Origin: an uncultured Lachnospiraceae bacterium | Lineage (GTDB): Bacteria > Bacillota > Clostridia > Lachnospirales > Lachnospiraceae | Assembly: GCA_947305245.1 (NCBI GenBank) | Contig: CAMZDG010000003.1 | Span: forward strand, 124,001-188,000 | DNA: 64,000 nt | Reading direction: 5' to 3' | Part shown: positions 38,093-47,435 of the stretch, piece after piece | How the letters are laid out: every line of letters starts with the position of its first letter | Numbering within the stretch: the first letter of the stretch is position 1 | Program-made: the position numbers and the translations under genes | The notes under the pieces: generated by a model | The model's database searches: none | Seen by the model: only the letters and a program-made list of their open reading frames with translations | Told to the model about the DNA's origin: nothing

Positions 38093-39124
38093 TTATTCAA
38101 GCTCTGTCTTTTGCTGGCTTAGGTCAAGGAAAAGCGTTGTCCCCTCTCCAGGCGCAGACTCCGCCCAGATCTTCACTCCCAGGTTGTCACAGATCTTCTT
38201 ACAAAGGAACAGCCCAATGCCGCTGGCATGCTTGTCCTCCCTGCCGCGGTACCCCGTATACCCCTTCTCAAAGATCCTCGGGAGGTCTTCCGGCGTAATG
38301 CCAAAGCCCGTATCCCGGATGGATAAGATCTGACCCTCAGAAACCTCTATCGTGATCCCGCCCTGATCGGTATACTTCAGCGCATTGGAAAGAATCTGCT
38401 CGATCACAAAGGAAAGCCACTTTTCATCCGTGACAATCTTTTCCTCCGTCCCCTCAAACTTTAGGCTCAGGGACTTGCCGATGAACTGACTTGCAAATTT
38501 CCTAAGACAGCCCTTGATCACGCCATCCAATTCACATTCCCTGAACAGATAATCCGTGGTCTCACTGCCAAGCCGCTGATAAGTCAGCACCATCTCCACG
38601 TACTGCTCGATGCGAAACAAATCCTCAGAGAGTGCCCTCGCCGTCTGACTGTCCTCGGCCTGAAGACGCAGCCGCATGGCCGCAATGGGCGTCTTGATCT
38701 GATGCACCCAGGTCGTGTAATAATCAATGGAATCCGCCATCTTCGTCTGATACTTAAGCTTCTCATCGCTGGCGCGCTCCATGACAAGCCTTACGATCTC
38801 TGCGTAGTCCTGATCCTCCTGCCTGTCATATTTTCCAAGACTCTCCTCCAGATCATCCGGAAGCTGTTGCAACCTCATCAGCTCCGCATGCTTCTTCCTA
38901 CGCTTCTGATATTTATACAAGAACGTTCCCGTTAGAAACAGTACACAAAAAACCGTTGGATATAGAACTGCCTCCAACGGAAAGTGATATAACGCAAAGG
39001 TCACAAAATAAAATCCGGCACATACAAAAAATGCCACTGCAATGGCCCGTTTTTCCTTCAAATACTGCCACACGCTTCCCACCTCCTCACCTTCCACACA
39101 TTCCGCAGGCGAAATTCTTTCCAT
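38093..39124 (-). CDS. BceS-type intramembrane-sensing histidine kinase
   Basis: Two N-terminal helices with little between them, H-box TTWVHQIKTPIAAMRL, G-box SIRDTGFGITPEDLPRIFEKGYTGYRGR. Confidence 0.93.
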   Translation of the reverse strand: MERISPAECVEGEEVGSVWQYLKEKRAIAVAFFVCAGFYFVTFALYHFPLEAVLYPTVFCVLFLTGTFLYKYQKRRKKHAELMRLQQLPDDLEESLGKYDRQEDQDYAEIVRLVMERASDEKLKYQTKMADSIDYYTTWVHQIKTPIAAMRLRLQAEDSQTARALSEDLFRIEQYVEMVLTYQRLGSETTDYLFRECELDGVIKGCLRKFASQFIGKSLSLKFEGTEEKIVTDEKWLSFVIEQILSNALKYTDQGGITIEVSEGQILSIRDTGFGITPEDLPRIFEKGYTGYRGREDKHASGIGLFLCKKICDNLGVKIWAESAPGEGTTLFLDLSQQKTELE

Positions 39125-39173
39125 ACCTCGAGGGGAGGGGCATATGCCCCAATCCCCGAGACTTTATACAAAC

Positions 39174-39851
39174 TTACGCCTGCGGAATAATATACCCCTG
39201 TCCAAACTTGGTCTCGATGAATCCGTCAAGTCCGGCGGTCTCCAGCTTCTTGCGCAGGCGTCCCACGTTCACCGTGAGCGCGTTCTCGTCCACGAAAGCG
39301 TCCGTCTGCCAAAGGGCCTCCATCAGTTTTTCACGACTGACAATCTTCCCCTTATTCTTCATAAGCACCAGCAGGATGCGGAACTCATTTTTTGAAAGCG
39401 GGATCTTTTCCCCGTTATAGGATAAGCTCCCGTCCTCTGTGTTGAGCAAGGCGCCGCGATGCTCGAGCACGGGCACGCTGTCACCGAAATCATAGGTCCT
39501 GCGAAGAAGCGCCTGCACCTTTGCAACGAGAACACTCCCGTCGAAGGGCTTCGCGATAAAGTCATCCGCGCCCATGGTCATGGCCATGACAATATTCATG
39601 TTGTCCGCCGCGGAGGACACGAAAATGATGGGCACCTTCGAGGTCGCGCGGATCTCCTTACACCAATGGTATCCATTCATGAACGGCAGGGAAATGTCCA
39701 GGAGTACGAGATGCGGATCATACTCCGCGAACTCCGCCGTCACCTTCCGAAAATCCGTGACGATCCGCACGTCCATGTCCCAGCTTCTCAGCTGCTCCGC
39801 AACTGCCTCACGGATCCCCGGCTCATCTTCCACGATCAAGATCTTATACAT
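39174..39851 (-). CDS. OmpR-family response regulator (BceR-like)
   Basis: Receiver domain ILIVEDEPGIREAV...LVLLDISLPFMNGY and winged-helix C-terminus. Confidence 0.95.
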   Translation of the reverse strand: MYKILIVEDEPGIREAVAEQLRSWDMDVRIVTDFRKVTAEFAEYDPHLVLLDISLPFMNGYHWCKEIRATSKVPIIFVSSAADNMNIVMAMTMGADDFIAKPFDGSVLVAKVQALLRRTYDFGDSVPVLEHRGALLNTEDGSLSYNGEKIPLSKNEFRILLVLMKNKGKIVSREKLMEALWQTDAFVDENALTVNVGRLRKKLETAGLDGFIETKFGQGYIIPQA

Positions 39852-39871
39852 GTTCCCATCCCCCTGCGCTT

Positions 39872-40810
39872 TTATCTGACATATCCCATCTCTGCCATAT
39901 ATCTGGTAAACTTCGCCTGTCCTTTACAATTCAAGTGCTGTCTATCCATCCAATCCTCCTCGCCGTCCAGATCGAGCGCCCCCAATTCATAAAACAGATT
40001 GTGAAACTCAATGCCTTTCTCCTCACAGTATTCTCCGACATAATTGAAGATCCGCTCCCTGTTTAGCAAATCCTCCAGAATATACCCCTCGCCCCAATAC
40101 TGCGTATTAAAAGGCGCGACATAGACGATCAGCTCCACGTGATTCAACTCGCACGCCCTGATCAGCAGATCAAAATACTTCTCCATCTCCTCCGGCATGG
40201 GCGTGGTTTCATATTCCTTCACCAGCGGGATTGCATCATTTCTGGTGATCTTCTCGAAATGCATGCCGCCCCTGTCGGAAACCGTGTCGTTCTCAAAGTC
40301 CGTCTTCGTAAGCTCCTTCCACCTGCCGTGATAGGTTCCAAGCGGAAGCAGGAAATTGATCGCATCCTCACCGACAAGATCCTTTAGGGCCAAGCCCCGC
40401 GCCTTACAATATGGCATTTTGTCAAAGAAATAATGCGACATTTCCGGAGAGATCGTCCTGAAATCATTGGCGCAATAGCTTGCCTCAAAAATGATGCGCT
40501 CCGGATGCTGTAGCTCGATCGCTTCCAACACCGCATAATAGGACATGGGAATGGTCTGTCCCGAGGTCGCGAGCATAAAGGTCTCAAGTCCATATTCTTC
40601 ATATAACAGATCCGGATCAATGCTACAGAACTGATGACTATTTCCGATAAAAACCGTTTTCACGCTGTTTCGCTTGTATTTTGCAAACTTCTCCTGCACG
40701 CTCGAGGTCTCTTTTCGGATCAGCACGTTATTAAGAAGCAGCAATTCCGCAGTCAAAACAGCAGCAAAAAGAACGAATAAAACGACTGCCTTAATGATCT
40801 TTTTCACCAT
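39872..40810 (-). CDS. SGNH-like membrane-anchored protein, MBOAT partner
   Basis: N-terminal TM, FIGNSHQFCSIDPDLL; next to MBOAT gene. Confidence 0.65.
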   Translation of the reverse strand: MVKKIIKAVVLFVLFAAVLTAELLLLNNVLIRKETSSVQEKFAKYKRNSVKTVFIGNSHQFCSIDPDLLYEEYGLETFMLATSGQTIPMSYYAVLEAIELQHPERIIFEASYCANDFRTISPEMSHYFFDKMPYCKARGLALKDLVGEDAINFLLPLGTYHGRWKELTKTDFENDTVSDRGGMHFEKITRNDAIPLVKEYETTPMPEEMEKYFDLLIRACELNHVELIVYVAPFNTQYWGEGYILEDLLNRERIFNYVGEYCEEKGIEFHNLFYELGALDLDGEEDWMDRQHLNCKGQAKFTRYMAEMGYVR

Positions 40811-40824
40811 GTCTTACTCCATCA

Positions 40825-42315
40825 TCAGAATTGGAAATAGATAAACGCGGAGGAATCATAATTCTCTCCATAGATGCCAAACAATATGAGCACGCCGAAC
40901 CAGATCCAAAGCGCGATCCATCGAAACCAAATCGGCTGTCTGACAAACGCATCCACCAGATTCTTCTTGCAATAAGTAAACAAGTCGACCACGATCAGTA
41001 CCGCAATGGAAAGAAGAAGCACTCGAAACTCTTTCTCGTCCAGTCCCAATTGATAGATGGATCCGTCAAAGAGCACCCAAGGATCATACTTTGTGAACAT
41101 CCCCTTTAGATAAGAGAACGCCTGTCCAATGGAAGCTGCGCGGAAGGTCACCCACGCGATCGTGACCAGCAGGAAGGTAAGGCCCGTCTGGAAGAACTTG
41201 TAGGAAAATGAGGGTTCCTCCTCTCCCACGGCTTTCCTGAACGCGGCGCGCGGCTTTTCCGTAAGCTCCTCCAAAATCCTCAAGATGCCGTGGATCCCGC
41301 CCCAAAGCACGAAATGCCATGCGGCGCCGTGCCAAAGGCCGCTCACCAAAAAGACAATGGCAATGTTCACATATTTTCGCAGGGTTCCTTTCCTGCTGCC
41401 GCCCAGCGGGATATACAGATAATCGCGGAACCATCCCGTCAGCGAAATATGCCATCTCGCCCAGAAATCCTTGATGGACCTGGCCAGATAGGGCGTATGG
41501 AAATTGTCCATCAATTCAAACCCCATCGCCCTTGCACAGCCGATGGCGATATAGGTATACCCTGCGAAATCGCAGTAAATCTGAACGGAGAACAGGATGG
41601 CTGCCACCCAGGCGATCCCGCCCTGATACTCCGAATACTTCATGGGATCAAATACCGCGTCCACAAAAATCGCCGCCCTGTCCGCGATGACCATCTTCAT
41701 AAAGTAGCCATAGAGCATCAGCGTCGTTCCGCGATGGATCCGATTTAGGTCAAAGGCGCGAATGCCCTCAATGTTTCGGATCTGCGGAAGGAATTCATCC
41801 GCCCGTTCAATGGGGCCTGCGACAAGCTGCGGGAAAAATGAGATAAACAAGGCGTATTTCAAGAAATTCCTCTCTGCCGTGACCTTTCCCCGCCAGACAT
41901 CGATCAGATAGCCCATGGCCTGAAAAACAAAGAATGAGATTCCCATGGGAAGCAACACGTCCAGCGCCGAAAAGCCACATTCTCCTCCCAGTTTGGTGAT
42001 CACCTTGCGGACGGACTCCAACAGGAAATTAAAATATTTGAAATACCCGAGCATCGCCAGATTCAGCCCAAGCGATACGGCAAGAATGAGATTTTTCCTC
42101 TTCCGCTTCTCTCCTGCCGCCTGGAGCAGGAGTCCGCCGCCGAAACTACTTATGATCGAAAAAAGCAATAGCGCAGTATATTCCACGTTCCAGCAGGCAT
42201 AAAAATAGATGCTGGCCGCAAGGAGCCAGAGCGTGCGCAGCTTCTTTGGGAGGATCAAAAACAGGATCATGACGATCGGGAAAAATATGAGAAATTGTAA
42301 GGAATTAAATAACAT
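40825..42315 (-). CDS. MBOAT family O-acyltransferase
   Basis: FWARWHISLTGWFRDYLYIPLGGSRKGTLRKYVNIAIVFLVSGLWHGAAWHFVLWG. Confidence 0.95.
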   Translation of the reverse strand: MLFNSLQFLIFFPIVMILFLILPKKLRTLWLLAASIYFYACWNVEYTALLLFSIISSFGGGLLLQAAGEKRKRKNLILAVSLGLNLAMLGYFKYFNFLLESVRKVITKLGGECGFSALDVLLPMGISFFVFQAMGYLIDVWRGKVTAERNFLKYALFISFFPQLVAGPIERADEFLPQIRNIEGIRAFDLNRIHRGTTLMLYGYFMKMVIADRAAIFVDAVFDPMKYSEYQGGIAWVAAILFSVQIYCDFAGYTYIAIGCARAMGFELMDNFHTPYLARSIKDFWARWHISLTGWFRDYLYIPLGGSRKGTLRKYVNIAIVFLVSGLWHGAAWHFVLWGGIHGILRILEELTEKPRAAFRKAVGEEEPSFSYKFFQTGLTFLLVTIAWVTFRAASIGQAFSYLKGMFTKYDPWVLFDGSIYQLGLDEKEFRVLLLSIAVLIVVDLFTYCKKNLVDAFVRQPIWFRWIALWIWFGVLILFGIYGENYDSSAFIYFQF

Positions 42316-42477
42316 AAGCCCGCATCCTTTACGTGAGTTGGTCTGTCCTCATTCAAGTATAACGCAAAACATCCCACCTCACAAGACATATTCGCAGTTT
42401 TTCCCGCAAGGCGCGCCCTCGAAATCCTCATCATCCGACGCTCTCCAAAATACCTGTACTGATCTCGCTTTCCCTCA

Positions 42478-43005
42478 TCACCCAATGCTCTCCAGGATCC
42501 CCGTCGCGATGGCGTTCGCCACCTCATCAAAGCGGCTGTCCAGGAGCGCATTGTCTGCGTCATTGTTGATGAATCCAACCTCCACGAGTACGGCAGGCAT
42601 CCTCGTTCTTCGAAGCACTGCAAGGTTTGGGCGCTCCGTGATCCCCTGATTGGCAAAGCCCACCTTCTCGAGCTGCGAATTAATGTTCCTGGCCATCCTG
42701 GCCGCGGTTCCATACTGATTATACACAAGACTCTCCACGCCGGTATATTGATTGGGATAGGGGCTGGAATTCCTGTGGATGGAGATGAAATAATCCGCCC
42801 CCGCCTGATTCCCCTCTGCGGCCTTCTGCGCCGGCGACTCATAGACGTCCGTCGTCCTCGTATAATAGACTCTCTGCCCGCGCGCCTCCAGGATGGAACC
42901 GACGGCCAGGGCAAGCCTTAAGGTGTCATCCTTCTCCCGTCTCCCCTGATAGGTCGCGCCGGGATTCTCCCCGCCGTGCCCCGCATCCAATACGATCAGT
43001 GCCAT
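42478..43005 (-). CDS. N-acetylmuramoyl-L-alanine amidase (Amidase_3)
   Basis: IVLDAGHGGENPG, ISIHRNSSPYPNQ, LVEVGFINNDADNALL. Confidence 0.92.
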   Translation of the reverse strand: MALIVLDAGHGGENPGATYQGRREKDDTLRLALAVGSILEARGQRVYYTRTTDVYESPAQKAAEGNQAGADYFISIHRNSSPYPNQYTGVESLVYNQYGTAARMARNINSQLEKVGFANQGITERPNLAVLRRTRMPAVLVEVGFINNDADNALLDSRFDEVANAIATGILESIG

Positions 43006-43010
43006 AAAAA

Positions 43011-43055
43011 ACCTCCGCATATGCTACGATCTCTACCGTTAACATATGCGGAGGT
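43011..43055 (-). terminator. Perfect 13-bp hairpin with T6 overlapping the amidase Shine-Dalgarno
   Basis: Minus strand ACCTCCGCATATG-N19-CATATGCGGAGGT-TTTTT-ATG; 3' arm contains GGAGG. Confidence 0.75.
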
Positions 43056-43115
43056 ATCTCATTTAGCTACAGTGCAGGCCCTGCCGGAATGACCCTACAA
43101 CCCCGTCCCCCCGGC

Positions 43116-44873
43116 TCACCCGGCGAACTGACTGTTGTATAGGTTGGTGTAGAAGCCATTCTTCGCGAGCAAGCTCTCGTGATTGCCCTGCTCGATAATG
43201 TTTCCGTCCCTCATCACAAGGATCACGTCCGCCTCTCGAATGGTGGAAAGCCTGTGTGCCACGATAAAGCTCGTGCGCCCCTCCATCATCTTCGCGAAAG
43301 CATTCTGGATTTTCAGCTCCGTTCTGGTATCAATGGAGCTGGTCGCCTCATCGAGGATCAGCATGGGCGGCAGACAAAGCATTACGCGGGCAATGCAAAG
43401 AAGCTGCTTTTGCCCCTGCGACAGGCTTCCGCCATCCTCCGTGATCACGGTGTGATACCCCTTGGGAAGACGCTTGATAAAACCATGTGCGTGCGCCGCC
43501 TTGGCCGCCGCCTTGACCTCTTCCTCCGTGGCATCAGGCCTTCCCATGCGTATGTTATCGAGGATCGTTCCCGCGCGAAGCCAGGTCTCCTGAAGTACCA
43601 TGCCATAATTCGTCCTAAGACTTCCGCGCGTCAAATGCCTAATATCATTTCCATCCACGCGGATCGTTCCGGAATTCACGTCATAAAAGCGCATGAGCAG
43701 GTTGATCACGGTGGTCTTGCCGCAGCCCGTCGGGCCTACGATCGCTACCCTCTGCCCGGGTTTTACGGACAGATTGAAATTCTCAATGAGCTTCTGCTCA
43801 GGCACATAGGAAAAGAACACGTCGGAAAGCTCCACGTTCCCGCTCGCCTCTCCCAGCGTCACGGCGTCCTCATCCTCGGGAACCTGCGGCTCCTGATCGA
43901 TCAGTGCAAAGACTCTGGAGGCGCAGACAAAGGCATTCTGCAGCTCCGTCACAACGCCGGAGATTTCATTAAAGGGCTTCGTATACTGATTCGCATAGCG
44001 CAAAAAGCAGCTCAGTCTTCCGACGGAGATGCCCCCGCGGATCGCGAGAAACGCGCCAAAAATGCCAACGCCCGCATAGACGAGGCTGTTCACGAAACGC
44101 GTGCAGGGATTCACCAGCGAGGAATAAAAGATCGCCTTTAAGGAGCACTTTTGCAGTCTGCCGTTGATCTCGCCAAACCTCGTCTTGACGGCCTCCTCCT
44201 GCGAGAAGGTTCTCACGACCTTCTGGTTCTCGACCATCTCCTGGATCAGCGCCGTCTGTTCACCTCTGGTCTTACTCTGCTCCTGGAACATATCATGCGT
44301 GTGCGTTGCGATAAAGCGCGCCACAAGGAAGGAAAGCGGCGTCAGGCATACGACCACGAGCGCGATCGGAATGTTGTATATCATCATGAAGACCAGCGTT
44401 CCGCCGATGGTGAGTATCCCTGTGAAAAACTGCGTAAAGCCCATGAGAAGGCCGTCCGCGAAGGTATCCACGTCAGCGATCACGCGGCTTACGATATCGC
44501 CCGCCGCATGGCCGTCCAAGTACCCCAGCGGCAAGATCTCAATCTTCTCGAAGGCATCTTTTCGGATGTCCCGAACGACGTGAAAACAAACATAGTTATT
44601 GCACGTGTTCATGATCCACTGTGCGACCACAGTGATCAGCATGGCAATCCCGATCTTTTTCACGATCATAAGAACGGCGGAAACGTCAACCGCCCCTGGC
44701 CCGAGCATCTCATCCACGGCGTCACCCGTAAGGATCGGAATGTAAAGAGACAGCGCCACGGTCACGGCCGCGAGGATAAAGGAAGCCGCAATCGCAAACC
44801 AATACTTTTTGACATAGCCGAAGACGCGCTTCCAGGTCGTCTTCTTGTCAAGCGTCAGCTTTTCCTTAGCCAT
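43116..44873 (-). CDS. ABC exporter, fused permease-ATPase (second subunit of heterodimer)
   Basis: GPTGCGKTTVINLL, SLSQGQKQLLCIARVM, LILDEATSSID. Confidence 0.93.
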   Translation of the reverse strand: MAKEKLTLDKKTTWKRVFGYVKKYWFAIAASFILAAVTVALSLYIPILTGDAVDEMLGPGAVDVSAVLMIVKKIGIAMLITVVAQWIMNTCNNYVCFHVVRDIRKDAFEKIEILPLGYLDGHAAGDIVSRVIADVDTFADGLLMGFTQFFTGILTIGGTLVFMMIYNIPIALVVVCLTPLSFLVARFIATHTHDMFQEQSKTRGEQTALIQEMVENQKVVRTFSQEEAVKTRFGEINGRLQKCSLKAIFYSSLVNPCTRFVNSLVYAGVGIFGAFLAIRGGISVGRLSCFLRYANQYTKPFNEISGVVTELQNAFVCASRVFALIDQEPQVPEDEDAVTLGEASGNVELSDVFFSYVPEQKLIENFNLSVKPGQRVAIVGPTGCGKTTVINLLMRFYDVNSGTIRVDGNDIRHLTRGSLRTNYGMVLQETWLRAGTILDNIRMGRPDATEEEVKAAAKAAHAHGFIKRLPKGYHTVITEDGGSLSQGQKQLLCIARVMLCLPPMLILDEATSSIDTRTELKIQNAFAKMMEGRTSFIVAHRLSTIREADVILVMRDGNIIEQGNHESLLAKNGFYTNLYNSQFAG

Positions 44874-46659
44874 TTGCCACCGCCTCCTTTCTCTCCTCAG
44901 GATACTGGGAATAATAGATTTCCTGGTATACCTCACAGTTTGTAAGGAGCTCTTCATGCGTTCCAAGGCCTGCCACGTGACCATCGTCCAAAACGATGAT
45001 CAAGTCTGCATGCCGGATACTGGAGGCTCTTTGCGAAACGATAAATGTCGTCGTCTGGTCCTTGATGCTCCGCACGGAAGCGCGAAGCTTTGCATCGGTA
45101 GCATAATCGAGCGCTGACGCACTGTCATCAAGGATCAGGATCTCAGGCTTACGCACCAAGGCTCTTGCGATAGTCAGGCGCTGACGCTGACCGCCCGAGA
45201 AATTACGCCCGTTTTGCGCCACCTCGGCATCGAGTCTTCCATCCTTTCCTTCCACGATCTCCTTCGCCTGTGCAAGCTCAAGGGCTTTCCACATCTCCTC
45301 TTCCGTCGCGTCAGGCTTTCCCCAAAGCAGGTTCGAGCGGATCGTGCCCTGGAACAGCACCGCCTTCTGTGGAACCACGCCCATGCGATTTCGAAGCTCC
45401 GCCTCGTCGAAGGAAGAAAGCTCCTTCCCCTCAAGCAAAATGCGACCCTGCGTCGCAGAATAAAACCCGGGGATCAGGTTCACCAAAGTAGATTTGCCGG
45501 ACCCCGTGCCGCCGATGACGCCGACGGTGTCGCCCTTTCTTACGGCAAAATTTACGTCCTCCAGAGTCTCTTCACCTGCGCCGCGATATTTCATCGCCAC
45601 ATGATCAAATACCAGATAATCCGCGTCTTCTCTCCCCGCTACGGAAGCGCCCACAAAGGTCTCAATGGGCTGCGCATCGTCATGAGGGGTAGAAACATTA
45701 TCTTTCGAGCTCTCGTCCGTTCCGATCTCCAGCACGGAGGCCACGCGGTCTGCGCAGGCCATGGCCTTTGTCATCAAAATGATCAGGTTTGCAAGCTTTA
45801 CAAGCTCAACCAGGATCATAGACATATAATCCAGAATTGCGATGACCTGACCCTGCGAAAGGTCACCAATCTGCACCTTCAAAGCACCCTTGTAGATCAG
45901 GATCATGATCGCGAGATTCACGACCACGTAGGTCACTGGATTCATGCAGGCACTGATCCTGCCCACGAACTTTTGCATGGCCGTGAGCGCCTGATTGCTC
46001 TCCTCAAACCTTGTCTTTTCGGTCTCCTCCTGATGAAAGGCGCGGATCACGCGAACGCCCGTCAGGTTCTCCCTTGTGATGCCAAGCACCTTATCAAGAC
46101 CGCTTTGCACCTTCTTATACAGGGGCATGGTCAAAAGCATAATGCCAAAGACGATGATCGCAAGGATCGGGATCGCGATCACAAAGATCCATGCCATAGA
46201 TGCGTCCACCGTAAACGCCATGATCATGGCGCCAAACACGATGATCGGAGAACGCAGGAACAGACGCAGCGTCATATTCACGCCGGACTGAACCTGGTTG
46301 ACGTCACTGGTCATACGCGTGATCAGAGTCGACGTACCCGCCTGGTCAATGTCCGTAAAGCTTAAGTCTTCCACGTGTCCAAAGAGCACCTCGCGAAGCT
46401 TTGTCGAAAAGCCGACTGCCGCCTTCGCCGCAAAGAACTGTGCCGTGACGGCGCAGCTAAGCCCAATGACCGCAAGCGCCACGAGCACAAGACCCATCTT
46501 GAGCACGTAAGGCCCGTCCTGGTTTTTGATGCCGACGTCGATAATGCTCGCCATAACCTTCGGAACGAACAGCTCAAAGGCTGCCTCAAGCAGCTTGAAG
46601 AGCGGCGCGATCACGCATTCCTTCCGATAGCTTTTCAAGAATTTTAGCAAACGCTTCAT
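44866..46659 (-). CDS. ABC exporter, fused permease-ATPase (first subunit of heterodimer)
   Basis: GGTGSGKSTLVNLI, FSGGQRQRLTIARALV, LILDDSASALD (degenerate Walker B/catalytic Glu replaced by Asp). Confidence 0.93.
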   Translation of the reverse strand: MKRLLKFLKSYRKECVIAPLFKLLEAAFELFVPKVMASIIDVGIKNQDGPYVLKMGLVLVALAVIGLSCAVTAQFFAAKAAVGFSTKLREVLFGHVEDLSFTDIDQAGTSTLITRMTSDVNQVQSGVNMTLRLFLRSPIIVFGAMIMAFTVDASMAWIFVIAIPILAIIVFGIMLLTMPLYKKVQSGLDKVLGITRENLTGVRVIRAFHQEETEKTRFEESNQALTAMQKFVGRISACMNPVTYVVVNLAIMILIYKGALKVQIGDLSQGQVIAILDYMSMILVELVKLANLIILMTKAMACADRVASVLEIGTDESSKDNVSTPHDDAQPIETFVGASVAGREDADYLVFDHVAMKYRGAGEETLEDVNFAVRKGDTVGVIGGTGSGKSTLVNLIPGFYSATQGRILLEGKELSSFDEAELRNRMGVVPQKAVLFQGTIRSNLLWGKPDATEEEMWKALELAQAKEIVEGKDGRLDAEVAQNGRNFSGGQRQRLTIARALVRKPEILILDDSASALDYATDAKLRASVRSIKDQTTTFIVSQRASSIRHADLIIVLDDGHVAGLGTHEELLTNCEVYQEIYYSQYPEERKEAVANG

Positions 46660-47429
46660 TTCTGCTCCTTTGATTGCTGCGCCGCTTCAGATTGATAGAC
46701 GGCGTAGCGATATGATTTCTCACCCCAGGAAAGTCTCCCCTCCCTGAGATTGTTTTTTTCGCTTTTAAGATCTTGCAAAAGCGGCACTGCAAGATACGGC
46801 GTAACGCCCTCTCCGCTCCACTTTCCATACGCTTCCTTCAGGCACCAAAGGCGAATAAATTCCTCCCTTGCCCTTTCAGGATCCTTTTCGAGAAGCCTGT
46901 GCAGCCGCTCCTTTTCCTCCTCGGCATAAAACCGCTCGGACAGCTTTTCCCAATTGGTCTTTTTTATCTCCTGCAGGTCCGCGCCGATCTCTCTTTCAGA
47001 AATCGCAAGCATCACCGCGCTCCCCGAATGCGAAAGGCTAAAGAAAAGCGGGATGTCAGCGAAATAAGGCTTTCCCTGTTCGCCGTAGCGATAACGGATC
47101 GGTTCCGCTTTGCCCTTTGGAAGCTTTTCCGTCAGGGAAAGCAAGGTCTTCGGCGTGAGCCTTCGCGCCTTCTTGCACTCGCCGCCCGACAAAAACTCCA
47201 TAACGGCAAGGCGAAGTAACGCCCCTGCGCCAAGACTTAGAAGCCTCCCCTGCGCCGCCTGCACGCGCTGATATTTAAGAAGGCGCTCCTGATCCAGAAG
47301 CGCCTCCAATTCCTGCAAGGTCGCTTGCTTTGACGTCCCACGTTCCTCCGTATGTTTCCCGCCGTCAGATCCATCCCGAGGCGAAAAATCCAGATCTTTT
47401 ACGTCCAGAAAATAGCAAGCTTCCCACAT
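46656..47429 (-). CDS. 4'-phosphopantetheinyl transferase superfamily protein
   Basis: FFSLSHSGSAVMLAISEREIGADLQEI and FIRLWCLKEAYGKWSGEG. Confidence 0.9.
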   Translation of the reverse strand: MWEACYFLDVKDLDFSPRDGSDGGKHTEERGTSKQATLQELEALLDQERLLKYQRVQAAQGRLLSLGAGALLRLAVMEFLSGGECKKARRLTPKTLLSLTEKLPKGKAEPIRYRYGEQGKPYFADIPLFFSLSHSGSAVMLAISEREIGADLQEIKKTNWEKLSERFYAEEEKERLHRLLEKDPERAREEFIRLWCLKEAYGKWSGEGVTPYLAVPLLQDLKSEKNNLREGRLSWGEKSYRYAVYQSEAAQQSKEQK

Positions 47430-47435
47430 ATGCTT

